This document shows, one piece after another, positions 1 to 7,697 of a stretch of DNA of 64,000 nucleotides. Below the pieces are notes generated by a model that saw only the letters and a list, made by a program, of their open reading frames with translations, searched no databases and was not told the DNA's origin. The stretch covers positions 186,001-250,000 of the forward strand of contig NZ_SHKX01000012.1 of the NCBI RefSeq assembly GCF_004217445.1, given 5' to 3'. The DNA is from Fluviicoccus keumensis. Its GTDB lineage: Bacteria > Pseudomonadota > Gammaproteobacteria > Pseudomonadales > Moraxellaceae. The translations under genes and the position numbers were made by a program. The number at the start of each line of letters is the position of its first letter. Within the stretch, counting starts at the first letter, position 1.

Positions 1-165
1 CTGGTGGAACCCTTTTTGCGCGGGCCGTTGCGCACCGTGCAACCCATTCGCGGCGAGCAGGTGGCCTCGGCGATGGTGGCGGTGGCCAATCTGCCCGCCC
101 CGGAAGAGAACCCTGCTGTTTATTACTACGATGACATGCTGGCGGCGTCGGCCGCTTTTGCCTGA
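1..165 (+). CDS. C-terminal fragment of a gene cut by the window start, possibly an NAD(P)-binding epimerase-type protein
   Basis: Frame 1 is open from the first base to a TGA at 163-165, giving the last 54 residues of a protein. The fragment has a stretch reading PIRGEQVASAMVAVA, which resembles the C-terminal region of atypical short-chain dehydrogenases of the HTATIP2/epimerase type, where a similar segment precedes the end. The catalytic and cofactor-binding parts lie outside the window, so the assignment is weak. The stop lies 11 bp before the RraA-family start, which suggests cotranscription. Confidence 0.4.
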   Translation: MVEPFLRGPLRTVQPIRGEQVASAMVAVANLPAPEENPAVYYYDDMLAASAAFA

Positions 166-176
166 TGGAGTGAATC

Positions 177-668
177 ATGGTGGATTACGTTACCCCCGAC
201 CTGTGCGATGCCTATCCCGATGTGCGCGTGATGACGCCGATGTTCCGCAATTACGGGGGGCGCAAGTCCTTTGGCGGTCAGGCGGTGACGGTGAAGTGTT
301 TCGAGGACAATTCGCGGGTGAAGGAACTGCTGGCGACGCCGGGCAAAGGCAAGGTGCTGGTGGTGGACGGCGGCGGTTCGCTGCGTTGCGCGCTGCTGGG
401 TGACCTGATTGCGGCCAGTGCGGTGAAGCATGAGTGGGAAGGGGTGATCATTTACGGTTGCGTGCGCGATGTGGATGCGCTGGCGCAGCTGGACCTGGGG
501 GTGCAGGCGATCAATTCGATGCCGATGAAGAGCACGCGGCGGGGGATTGGCGAGACGGGGATCCGGTTGTCGTTTGGCGGGGTGATTATTGAGGATGGGG
601 ATTTCATCTACGCGGATAATAACGGGGTGATTGTGGCGGATCAGAAGTTGGAGATGCCGGCGGCTTGA
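177..668 (+). CDS. rraA: RraA family protein (RNase E activity regulator-like / HMG aldolase-like)
   Basis: A 163-residue protein of the usual RraA length. It matches the family throughout: an N-terminal TPDLCDAYPD segment, the VVDGGGS loop at about residues 62-68 and a G-D-L motif at 75-77. It also keeps Arg97-Asp98, the pair that binds metal and substrate in 4-hydroxy-4-methyl-2-oxoglutarate aldolases. In E. coli RraA binds RNase E and inhibits it, but that protein lacks the aldolase residues. The retained G-D-L and R-D motifs mean this copy could still have aldolase or oxaloacetate decarboxylase activity. A GGAG ribosome binding site sits just before the ATG at 177. Family assignment is firm; which role dominates cannot be told from sequence. 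Confidence 0.88.
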   Translation: MVDYVTPDLCDAYPDVRVMTPMFRNYGGRKSFGGQAVTVKCFEDNSRVKELLATPGKGKVLVVDGGGSLRCALLGDLIAASAVKHEWEGVIIYGCVRDVDALAQLDLGVQAINSMPMKSTRRGIGETGIRLSFGGVIIEDGDFIYADNNGVIVADQKLEMPAA

Positions 669-786
669 GGTCGGGCTTCGTTTTGGATGGATTTCATTAT
701 CAACCGGGTTTTCCGCAAATTCGGTTGGTTAAAGTGATGAAACAGAGAATATAGCAAACTTTTTCTTGTTTTCAGAGGATGAAAAT

Positions 787-1449
787 ATGGCGATTCATAG
801 AAATATTATATTTTTTGCATGCTCGGATTCGGATAGGCGTGACAGGGTTGTTTTATCTATGTATCGGGTCGATCTATTGACCGCTCAAGGCTTACGTACA
901 ATTGATTATGAGGGGCAGCCAGAGGATATATGGTTTATTTCGCATTCAAGGAATGATTGGCTTGGTCGGGCCGTAAGCTATTATATGGATTATTTTCAGG
1001 GCTTTCAGTCTCTGAGTTTTCTCAGGCAATTGTATTGTTCAGAGGGTGATTATAATCAGGCATTCGGAGAATGTTGTCGGATAGAAAAATTTAATGATGA
1101 GCAGATTGCCGAGGTTATAAAAAGCATAGATTTATTTTTCGATGCTATCTTGAATGAAAAATTAGAACCCATCAGCGACTTGATGGCGGTTGAAATATGG
1201 ATTGGTAAAAAGTCTGAAGAATTGGTGGCGAATATTAGGAGTGCAGCCTCTAAGGTAATGGAGAGAGTAATTACTGAGAAGGAACTGGATAGTGAATGGA
1301 GTGGATTTCCGGACTTCTTTATTTTCCTTAAGTTGGTCAGACAATATTTTGAAAATGCAAGGCAAGAGGGTAAGTGTATTGGATATATGAGCAATTCGCC
1401 GGGAGAACCTCCTCGTCCAATTGAAGGAAGTTTGATGATAAGGATGTAG
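787..1449 (+). CDS. AT-rich orphan protein of unknown function
   Basis: A 220-residue protein I do not recognise. The ATG at 787 is preferred because AGAGGA at 774-779 lies 7 nt upstream; an in-frame TTG at 766 would add seven residues but lacks a ribosome binding site. The product looks soluble, with no signal peptide or membrane span. Its N-terminus (AIHRNIIFFACSDSD) looks like a beta strand followed by a loop, and its middle is acidic and helical, with many aromatic residues. Base and codon use (ATA, AAT, TTA, AGG) are clearly unlike the GC-rich neighbours, pointing to recent acquisition. It stands alone between two chromosomal genes, with no visible partner toxin, integrase or repeat. An immunity or defence role is possible but unsupported. 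Confidence 0.72.
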   Translation: MAIHRNIIFFACSDSDRRDRVVLSMYRVDLLTAQGLRTIDYEGQPEDIWFISHSRNDWLGRAVSYYMDYFQGFQSLSFLRQLYCSEGDYNQAFGECCRIEKFNDEQIAEVIKSIDLFFDAILNEKLEPISDLMAVEIWIGKKSEELVANIRSAASKVMERVITEKELDSEWSGFPDFFIFLKLVRQYFENARQEGKCIGYMSNSPGEPPRPIEGSLMIRM

Positions 1450-1555
1450 TCAGCAAGTAGATTGGACCGATGCAGGAAACTCAAGGTTATGCCCTCTGCA
1501 AAAGCCCTCTACTGGATTTCGTAACTTAACCTCGCCAACGAAACAGACAAACCCG

Positions 1556-2170
1556 TTATTTCCCCTGAATCTCCTTCAACGGCTCCGACAACCTTTCCGG
1601 AATCCGCGGATAAACCTCCTTGAACATCGCAATGATCTTCGGAATATCCGCCTCGATATCCCCGGTCGGATCAAACCGGCCCAGAAAAATCACCTGCTTC
1701 TTCCGGTAATCAAAGCCCGTCATCATCACCGGCACCCCGGCCTCCAGCGCAATCCGCATGAAGCCCGATTTCCATTGCTTCGCACTATGCCGCGTCCCCT
1801 CCGGCGCAATGCCCATGATCAGCTTGTCCGTTTCGCGGAACTTCCGCGCAGACACGCCCACCAGGTTCTTCGCGTCTTCCCGGTTCACCGGCGAGAAACC
1901 CAAACCATGCAGCAACGGCCCGAACGGCCACACGAACACGGTGTGCTTCACCATCATCGTGATGTCCAGCCCGATGGCCCAGGTCGCCGCCAGTGCAATG
2001 TAGGCATCGAAATTCGAGGTGTGGGGCACCACCACCATCACCGCCTTGGGTACGTTCGGGAAATCGCCGACCACGCGCCAGCCGATGGCTTTCAACATGG
2101 CCGCGCCGACCGTCTTCGAGAACAGGTTGCCGCGTTGCGGCACCCGGTCGCCCAATGTGTACATGGCCAT
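1556..2170 (-). CDS. PlsC-type 1-acylglycerol-3-phosphate acyltransferase family protein
   Basis: A 204-residue acyltransferase. The catalytic HX4D motif is His50 to Asp55 (HTSNFD), and the phosphate-binding PEGTR block is at 123-127, both hallmarks of the PlsC/LPLAT superfamily. These enzymes transfer acyl groups to lysophosphatidate or related lipids at the inner membrane. The protein is short and has no clear transmembrane helix, so it may be a peripheral member with another acceptor. The ATG at 2170 is chosen because GAGGA precedes it; a GTG at 2206 would overlap the upstream gene. It starts 20 bp after the stop of the serine hydrolase gene and is probably cotranscribed with it, which hints at a shared lipid or ester substrate. 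Confidence 0.85.
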   Translation of the reverse strand: MAMYTLGDRVPQRGNLFSKTVGAAMLKAIGWRVVGDFPNVPKAVMVVVPHTSNFDAYIALAATWAIGLDITMMVKHTVFVWPFGPLLHGLGFSPVNREDAKNLVGVSARKFRETDKLIMGIAPEGTRHSAKQWKSGFMRIALEAGVPVMMTGFDYRKKQVIFLGRFDPTGDIEADIPKIIAMFKEVYPRIPERLSEPLKEIQGK

Positions 2171-2190
2171 GTCGTGAGTTCCTCGCGGTA

Positions 2191-3390
2191 TCAGCTTTCC
2201 ACGCACTGTATCACAGCGGTATTGATGCGCATGATGCGCAGGTCGCCCATCGGCGAGCCGCTGCCGGTATTCACGGTATACGCTACCGCCAGATCACGTG
2301 ACGGGTCGGCCCAGGCACCGGAGCCGCCGTAGCCGAAATGCCCGAAGGCGTGCGGGGTTTTCGGCCAGGTGGTGAAGATGCGGTGGTAGCCCAGTCGCCA
2401 GTTCATCGCCATCGGCACCACGTCGCCGCGCTGGCGGTTGTGCACGCGGGTGGCTTCGGCCAGTCGCTGCGCCGACAGCAGGCGCACGCCGTCCAGTTCG
2501 CCGCCGTTGGCCAGCGCGGCATAGATGCGCGCCAGCGAGCGGGCGGTGAAGACGCCGTTGGCGCCGGGGATGCAGGCCTGCAGGCTTTCCGGTTCGTCCA
2601 GGTAGAAACGGCTCATGCCGCGCGGTATCAGCGCGTCGGCGGAAGTGGTGTCGTCAAAGCCGGTCAGGGCGAGGGCGTTGCTGATCAGTTTTTGTCGCCA
2701 AACGGCCACCTTGGACGGCGGTTTGGGATTCGGGTTGTAACGGGCCGCGCCGATGACCTCGGCGCAGCGCGGCAGCTCGCTGTCGGGCACGCCGATATAG
2801 CAGCCGTCCAGTTCCAGCGGTTGCACCAGCTTTTCATCCAGCAGCGCGGCCAGCGGGCGGCCGGTGGCTTTCTCGATCAGGCCGCCGACAATCCAGCCAT
2901 ACGTCAGGGCGTGATAGCCGACGCGCTCACCGGGGGCGTGGTAAGGTTTGGCGGCGGCAATTACTTCCAGCATGTGAGGCCAGTCCAGCATTTCGCGGGC
3001 GTTCTGGATCATCTGGCGGATGTGGTACAGCCCGGATTCGTGCGTCATCACGTGGCGCAGAGTGATGCCGTGCTTGCCGTTGGCGGCGAATTCCGGCCAC
3101 CAGCGGGCAATGGGGGTGTCGTAGGACAGCACGCCTTCATCCACCAGCATGTGCGCCAGCGTGCTGAGCACGCCCTTGGTGGTGGAATAGCTGATGCTCA
3201 TGGTGTCCGCCTGCCACGGCGTTCCGGCCTTGTCGCGCACGCCGCTCCAGATATCCACCACCGGCACGCCGCGATGGTAAACCGTCAGCGCCTGACCGCC
3301 CTTGCGCGGCGATTTCGGCAGTTGCTGCAGGAAGACGTCGGCCAGGGGTTCGAAGTTGGACTCGTAGCGGCCGTGGATGGTGTAGGTCAT
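2191..3390 (-). CDS. Serine hydrolase of the beta-lactamase / EstB esterase family
   Basis: A 399-residue member of the class C beta-lactamase-like superfamily. The SxxK nucleophile motif is Ser69-Thr-Thr-Lys72. A Tyr at about 159 followed by His-Ala sits where the YxN-like tyrosine is expected, and a GHFGYGGSG block near the C-terminus matches the third motif of the EstB type. No signal peptide is visible, so the enzyme is probably cytoplasmic and more likely an esterase than an antibiotic-resistance enzyme. The start has little ribosome binding site evidence. It precedes the acyltransferase gene on the same strand with a 20-bp gap. The substrate is unknown. Confidence 0.85.
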   Translation of the reverse strand: MTYTIHGRYESNFEPLADVFLQQLPKSPRKGGQALTVYHRGVPVVDIWSGVRDKAGTPWQADTMSISYSTTKGVLSTLAHMLVDEGVLSYDTPIARWWPEFAANGKHGITLRHVMTHESGLYHIRQMIQNAREMLDWPHMLEVIAAAKPYHAPGERVGYHALTYGWIVGGLIEKATGRPLAALLDEKLVQPLELDGCYIGVPDSELPRCAEVIGAARYNPNPKPPSKVAVWRQKLISNALALTGFDDTTSADALIPRGMSRFYLDEPESLQACIPGANGVFTARSLARIYAALANGGELDGVRLLSAQRLAEATRVHNRQRGDVVPMAMNWRLGYHRIFTTWPKTPHAFGHFGYGGSGAWADPSRDLAVAYTVNTGSGSPMGDLRIMRINTAVIQCVES

Positions 3391-3419
3391 GAGTGTGAGC
3401 CTGTTGTTATGGGGTGACG

Positions 3420-3568
3420 CCCTCCTGCAAGGCAGGGGGGGCAGGCCCGGGAGGGCCGGGGGGTTGCAGGCGGTGGATGTAACATGACCTGAGTACGGAG
3501 AACGTGTTCAGGCGACCGCCCTTGACCCCCCTGGCCCCTTCGGGCCTCCCCCCTGCGTTGCAGGAGGG
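3420..3568. repeat. 149-bp near-palindromic element with long inverted arms
   Basis: Positions 3420-3465 and the reverse complement of 3524-3568 are nearly identical: both begin CCCTCCTGCAA, continue through a G-run and a GGCCC-type block, and end in GGGGGGT. A weaker match reaches further inward around GGCGGT, leaving a short unique centre. Each arm also folds on itself (CCCTCCTGC against GCAGGGGGG, and GGCCC against GGGCC). The element fills the gap between the serine hydrolase and the MaoC gene. It looks like a non-coding palindromic repeat or a miniature mobile element; no flanking target duplication is obvious. Confidence 0.65.
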
Positions 3569-3586
3569 TATAGCTGTTTTCCGAGC

Positions 3587-4453
3587 TTACAGAGCGGTAA
3601 TCGTTCCCGCCAGATGCGGTTTGCCGCTGCGGGCATCCGCCAGGGAGAACAACGCGCCCTTGCCGTTGGGGATCGACTGGAAGGCGACCTTGGCGGGCAG
3701 CAGCACCGGCAGCTTGAACTGAACGTCCACCGTGAAGGCGTCGGGCAGGCGGCCGTCATAGGCGGCCAGGCTGCGCGCCTTGGTCCACATGCCGTGGGCG
3801 ATGGCGCGCGGGAAGCCGAACAGCTTGGCGGTGAAGTTGTAGAGGTGGATCGGATTGCGGTCGCCGGACACCGCGCCGTATTGACGGCCGATGTCGCCGG
3901 GAATGTCCCAGATGGCGTTGAAATCCGGTTTGGCGTTGGACTTGGCTTCGGCCGGTTTCTCGCTCTTGCCCGCACCGCCGCCGGAGGCCTGGCGGCGCAG
4001 GTAGACGCTTTCTTCCGTCCACACCAGTTCGTTGCCGACATAAACCTTGCCGATCAGCGCGAACTGCACGCCCTTGTCATGCGGCTTCAGGGCGCCGAAT
4101 TCGCAGGTGACATTGACCATTTCGGCCGCATTGACCGGACGGTGCTGGGTGATGCGGTTGGCGATGTGCACCAGTCCCAGCAGCGCGAAGGGGAAGGATT
4201 CATCGGCCATCATCGCCATCTGCAGTGGAAACACCAGCATGTGCAGGTAGGTGGCGGGCAGCACGTCGCTTTGACCGAAGCCGCAGACGGCGTTGTAGGC
4301 CGCCAGGTGCTGGCGGTCGATGCCGACGGCGCTGAGGCTGGCCTTCAGGTCCGGCAGGTCACCGCCCTTCTTGGCCTTGTAGCTGTTGATCAAGGCCTTG
4401 GGGTACAGGGACAGGCCGGAGGGGAGTTTCTGGAAACTGAGGGTGGTCATCAT
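3587..4453 (-). CDS. MaoC-like double hot-dog dehydratase/hydratase
   Basis: A 288-residue protein with two hot-dog folds. The C-terminal half holds the hydratase 2 motif SGDRNPIH, with catalytic Asp198 and His203; the N-terminal half is a degenerate hot-dog. Such proteins hydrate trans-2-enoyl-CoA to (R)-3-hydroxyacyl-CoA, or run the reverse reaction on ACP substrates. A low-complexity Gly/Ala/Lys linker at about 157-175 joins the halves. The ATG at 4453 is used because the upstream extension runs into a palindromic repeat. It lies downstream of a FabG4-type reductase on the same strand and opposite a FadI-type thiolase, a set that can interconvert 3-ketoacyl, 3-hydroxyacyl and enoyl thioesters. 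Confidence 0.85.
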   Translation of the reverse strand: MMTTLSFQKLPSGLSLYPKALINSYKAKKGGDLPDLKASLSAVGIDRQHLAAYNAVCGFGQSDVLPATYLHMLVFPLQMAMMADESFPFALLGLVHIANRITQHRPVNAAEMVNVTCEFGALKPHDKGVQFALIGKVYVGNELVWTEESVYLRRQASGGGAGKSEKPAEAKSNAKPDFNAIWDIPGDIGRQYGAVSGDRNPIHLYNFTAKLFGFPRAIAHGMWTKARSLAAYDGRLPDAFTVDVQFKLPVLLPAKVAFQSIPNGKGALFSLADARSGKPHLAGTITAL

Positions 4454-4479
4454 TTGGCCCCGTAACAGGTGGGTCGTAG

Positions 4480-4498
4480 GGGCGCATTGCGTGCGCCC
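4480..4498. repeat. Short palindrome, first of a pair (GGGCGCA / TGCGCCC)
   Basis: GGGCGCA at 4480-4486 and TGCGCCC at 4492-4498 form perfect 7-bp arms around a 5-nt loop. The same core recurs at 4552-4570. The pair lies between two genes on the minus strand and resembles a REP-type intergenic repeat. Confidence 0.6.
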
Positions 4499-4545
4499 TT
4501 TGGGGGTGAACATACTGTCATAAGCGGGAGAGGGATGGTGTTCGT

Positions 4546-4576
4546 TGCAGAGGGCGCACGCCGTGCGCCCTCTGCA
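4546..4576. repeat. Perfect 14-bp inverted repeat, second of the pair
   Basis: Arms 4546-4559 and 4563-4576 are exact reverse complements (core GCAGAGGGCGCAC) around a 3-nt centre. The inner GGGCGCA/TGCGCCC core matches the palindrome 60 bp away. There is no T-run on either side, so it is not a standard intrinsic terminator; it may still stabilise or attenuate the fabG-maoC transcript. Confidence 0.65.
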
Positions 4577-4597
4577 GGGTCCCTCCGGTTCCGGACA

Positions 4598-5989
4598 TCA
4601 AGCCCCGATCAGGCTCTGGCCGCAGACGCGCACCACGTTGCCGCTCAGACCGGCGGAGGCGGGGCTGGCGTACCAGGCGATGGTCTCGGCGACGTCAACC
4701 GGCAGACCGCCTTGCGACATCGAGTTCATGCGGCGGCCGGCTTCGCGGATGGCGAAGGGGATGGCGGCAGTCATGGCGGTTTCGATGAAGCCCGGCGCCA
4801 CGGCGTTGATGGTCACGCCCTTGTCCTTCAGCACGGGAACCATGGACTGCACCATGCCGATGACACCGGCCTTGGAGACAGCGTAGTTGGTCTGGCCCAT
4901 GTTGCCGGCGATGCCGCTGATGGACGAGACGCAAATGACGCGGCCGTTGGCGTTCAGCACGTTGTTGGCCAGCAGGGCGTCATTGATGCGCTCTTCGCTG
5001 GACAAGTTGATGTTCAGCACCAGGCCCCATTGCTGCGGGGTCATGTTGGCCAGGGTCTTGTCGCGGGTGACGCCGGCGTTGTGGACGATGATGTCCAGGC
5101 CCTTGCCCTTGAAGTGGTCGACAATCTTCTGCGGCGCTTCGGCGGAGGTGATGTCCAGACCCAGCACGGAACCGCCGATGCGGGCGGCGACGCGTTGCAG
5201 GTCGGCTTCCTGAGCGGGAATGTCCAGGCAGACCACGTGCGCGCCGTCACGGGCCAGCACGTCGGCAATGGCTTCACCGATGCCGCGGCTGGCGCCGGTC
5301 ACCAGCGCGGTCTTGCCGGCCAGCGGCTTCGACCAGTCAATGGCGGGCTTGGTGTCGCTGGGGGAAACGCGCACCACCTGGGCGGACACATAGGCCGACT
5401 TGGCGGACAGGAAGAAACGCACGGTGGATTCAATCTGGTCTTCCGCGCCCGGCGCGACATACACGACCTGCGAGGTCATGCCCTTCTTGAATTCCTTGCC
5501 GATGGCGCGGGTCAGGCCTTCCAGCGCGCGCTGGGCGGTAGCGTGCTTCGGGCAGGCGCACAGCTCGGGGGTACGGCCCAGCACCAGCACGCGGCCGCTG
5601 TTCAGCAGCTGGCGGGCGATCGGGTGGAAGAAGTTGTACAGCTCGACCAGCTGGTCGCTGTTCATGATGCCGGTGGCGTCGAACACGTAGGCCTTGAACT
5701 TCTGGCCCTTGTCTTCGTTGTACATGCGCAGGTTCAGGCCGGCGTCGGCGGCGGCGCGATGCACGTGGTCCTGGGCGCCCGCGTAGGCTTCGGCGTGAAT
5801 GTTCTTCAGCACGTGGGACAGGGGAGCAACCAGTTCACCGCCGGGGGCGGCGCCCAGCAGCACCGGGCCGTTCACCAGCGGTTTGGAGGGGTCGAAACGG
5901 TCCAGGGCCAACGGAGCGGGCAGGCCGAGGTTGCGGATCAGCATACGGCCGAGGGCGGAATTCGCAAATACTTGATAACGGTCACTCAT
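4598..5989 (-). CDS. FabG4-type 3-oxoacyl reductase with long N-terminal domain (SDR family)
   Basis: A 463-residue protein, nearly twice the length of ordinary FabG. The C-terminal half is a complete short-chain dehydrogenase: NAD(P)-binding TGASRGIG at 231-238, NAG at about 304-306, catalytic Ser near 356, and Tyr369/Lys373 (YxxxK). The first 210 residues form a second Rossmann-like domain without a working glycine motif, as in high-molecular-weight FabG (FabG4) proteins. These reduce 3-ketoacyl-CoA or -ACP, usually with NADH. The start has only a weak ribosome binding site. It is transcribed away from the FadI-type thiolase and ahead of the MaoC gene, so the three probably form one acyl-CoA chain-extension or breakdown route. 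Confidence 0.9.
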   Translation of the reverse strand: MSDRYQVFANSALGRMLIRNLGLPAPLALDRFDPSKPLVNGPVLLGAAPGGELVAPLSHVLKNIHAEAYAGAQDHVHRAAADAGLNLRMYNEDKGQKFKAYVFDATGIMNSDQLVELYNFFHPIARQLLNSGRVLVLGRTPELCACPKHATAQRALEGLTRAIGKEFKKGMTSQVVYVAPGAEDQIESTVRFFLSAKSAYVSAQVVRVSPSDTKPAIDWSKPLAGKTALVTGASRGIGEAIADVLARDGAHVVCLDIPAQEADLQRVAARIGGSVLGLDITSAEAPQKIVDHFKGKGLDIIVHNAGVTRDKTLANMTPQQWGLVLNINLSSEERINDALLANNVLNANGRVICVSSISGIAGNMGQTNYAVSKAGVIGMVQSMVPVLKDKGVTINAVAPGFIETAMTAAIPFAIREAGRRMNSMSQGGLPVDVAETIAWYASPASAGLSGNVVRVCGQSLIGA

Positions 5990-6060
5990 GACGTTCCCCT
6001 GGTAGTGGACAATTGAACGGTGCGCCCCGGCGGGTGGGGCTTTTGCGGCGGGAGACTAGA

Positions 6061-6078
6061 CCAAAACACCGGTTTTGG
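6061..6078. promoter_or_regulatory. Inverted repeat in the fabG/fadI divergent promoter region
   Basis: CCAAAAC at 6061-6067 and GTTTTGG at 6072-6078 are perfect 7-bp arms around 4 nt. It sits in the 282-bp gap between the divergent reductase and thiolase genes, where a fatty-acid-responsive repressor could bind. No known consensus was matched; the site is a candidate only. Confidence 0.35.
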
Positions 6079-6271
6079 CGAGAGTCCGCGATCAAGCCGA
6101 CGGCCAAAATTGATGCCGTTGGTCAGCTTTCGCCACTTTGACGGGTGAAGACTAGCAAAAGCCCCTCGTGGCCGCATTTGCCTTGTGGCAGACTACGCCC
6201 CGCGCCGCAGCCAATGCCCTTTTGTATCAGCATTGTTAAGCTGGCATGGTAGAAAAATCCCGGAGGATGTT

Positions 6272-7555
6272 ATGACTGTTCGTCGTGTCGCAATTATTGG
6301 TGGTAACCGCATTCCCTTCGCCCGTTCCAACGGCGCTTACGTCAACGTGTCCAACCAGGACATGCTGGTCGCCGCCCTGAACGGCCTGATCGAGCGCTTC
6401 AACCTGCAAGGCAAGCGCATGGGTGAAGTGGTTGCCGGCGCCGTGCTCAAGCACAGCCGCGACTTCAACCTGACCCGGGAAGCCGTGCTCAGCACCTCGC
6501 TGGCCCCGGAAACCTCGGCCTATGACATCCAGCAAGCCTGCGGCACCGGCCTGGAAGCCGCCATCCTCGTCGCCAACAAGATCGCCCTCGGCCAGATCGA
6601 CTGCGGCATCGCCGGTGGTGTCGATACTACCTCCGACGCGCCCCTGGGCGTCAACGACAAGCTGCGCAAGATCCTGCTGGAACTCAACCGCGCCAAGACC
6701 ACGCAAGAGCGTCTGAAGATCGCCCTGAAGATTCGTCCCAAGCACCTGATGCCGGAACAGCCGCGCAACGGCGAGCCGCGCACCGGCCTGTCCATGGGCG
6801 ACCACTGCGCCGTCACCGCGAAGGAATGGAACATTTCCCGCGAAGAGCAGGACCAGCTGGCCTTCAACAGCCACAAGAACATGGCCGCCGCCTACGAGCG
6901 CGGTTTCTTCAACGACCTGATCACGCCGTTCCAGGGCCTCAGCCGCGACAACAACATGCGTCCTGAAATCTCCCTGGAAAAGCTGGCCACCCTGAAGCCC
7001 TGCTTCGGCAAGGGTGAAGGCGCCACCATGACGCCCGCCAACTCCACACCGCTGACCGACGGCGCTTCCGTGGTGCTGCTGGCCTCGGAAGAGTGGGCCG
7101 CCGCCAACAACCTGCCGGTGCTGGCGTTCCTGACCTTCAGCGAAGTCGCCGCCATTGACTTCGTGCACAAGAAGGAAGGCCTGCTGATGGCTCCGGCCTA
7201 TGCCGTGCCGCGCATGCTCGATCGTGCCGGTATCAAGTTGCAGGATTTCGATTTCTATGAAATCCATGAAGCTTTTGCCGCGCAGGTGCTGTCCACGCTG
7301 AAGGCCTGGGAAGATCCGGCGTTCTGCAAGGAACGTCTGGGCCTGAAGAAGCCGCTGGGCAAGATCGACCGCAGCAAGCTGAACGTCAACGGCTCCTCGC
7401 TGGCCGCCGGCCATCCGTTTGCCGCCACCGGCGGCCGCATCATCGCCACGCTGGCGAAGATGCTGAACGAGAAGGGCAGCGGTCGCGGCCTGATTTCCAT
7501 CTGCGCGGCAGGTGGTCAGGGCGTTGTCGCCATCATCGAGAAGCCGGCCGCCTAA
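6272..7555 (+). CDS. fadI: Acetyl-CoA C-acyltransferase, FadI-type thiolase
   Basis: A 427-residue thiolase of the trifunctional-beta/FadI length. The acyl-accepting Cys90 is in QQACGTG. The C-terminal active-site loops are GHPFAATGG (His near 378) and CAAGGQG (Cys near 408). It cleaves 3-ketoacyl-CoA with CoA, or condenses acyl-CoAs in reverse. The ATG at 6272 follows a strong CGGAGG ribosome binding site; the longer open frame upstream crosses the promoter region. A clear terminator follows at 7579. Its divergence from a reductase and a hydratase, rather than from a FadJ gene, suggests a role linked to those partners. The symbol reflects the family rather than a proven role. Confidence 0.88.
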   Translation: MTVRRVAIIGGNRIPFARSNGAYVNVSNQDMLVAALNGLIERFNLQGKRMGEVVAGAVLKHSRDFNLTREAVLSTSLAPETSAYDIQQACGTGLEAAILVANKIALGQIDCGIAGGVDTTSDAPLGVNDKLRKILLELNRAKTTQERLKIALKIRPKHLMPEQPRNGEPRTGLSMGDHCAVTAKEWNISREEQDQLAFNSHKNMAAAYERGFFNDLITPFQGLSRDNNMRPEISLEKLATLKPCFGKGEGATMTPANSTPLTDGASVVLLASEEWAAANNLPVLAFLTFSEVAAIDFVHKKEGLLMAPAYAVPRMLDRAGIKLQDFDFYEIHEAFAAQVLSTLKAWEDPAFCKERLGLKKPLGKIDRSKLNVNGSSLAAGHPFAATGGRIIATLAKMLNEKGSGRGLISICAAGGQGVVAIIEKPAA

Positions 7556-7578
7556 GTCGTCCGTTTTTCGCTGAAACG

Positions 7579-7605
7579 AAAAGCGGCCTGCGGGCCGCTT
7601 TTTTT
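7579..7605 (+). terminator. Intrinsic terminator of the fadI-type gene
   Basis: Arms AAAAGCGGCC (7579-7588) and GGCCGCTTTT (7593-7602) are perfect complements around a 4-nt loop and end in a T-run. It lies 24 bp after the thiolase stop. Confidence 0.9.
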
Positions 7606-7697
7606 ATGACGGTCGCCGGACGCATCAAATTTGCAGACGGGTAGCGCATTTTTGCCGTCGTTTGCAGCTAAGATTCAGGCATAACTCCGAAATAACA

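Noticed and set aside
2191..3390. The serine hydrolase as a beta-lactamase resistance gene
   Set aside because: It has the fold's SxxK motif, but no export signal, and the third motif is EstB-like. An esterase or unknown hydrolase is more likely.
4469..6016. A 515-codon plus-strand frame opposite the FabG4-type gene
   Set aside because: It runs through the palindromic repeats and the antisense of a clear SDR enzyme; no independent evidence supports it.
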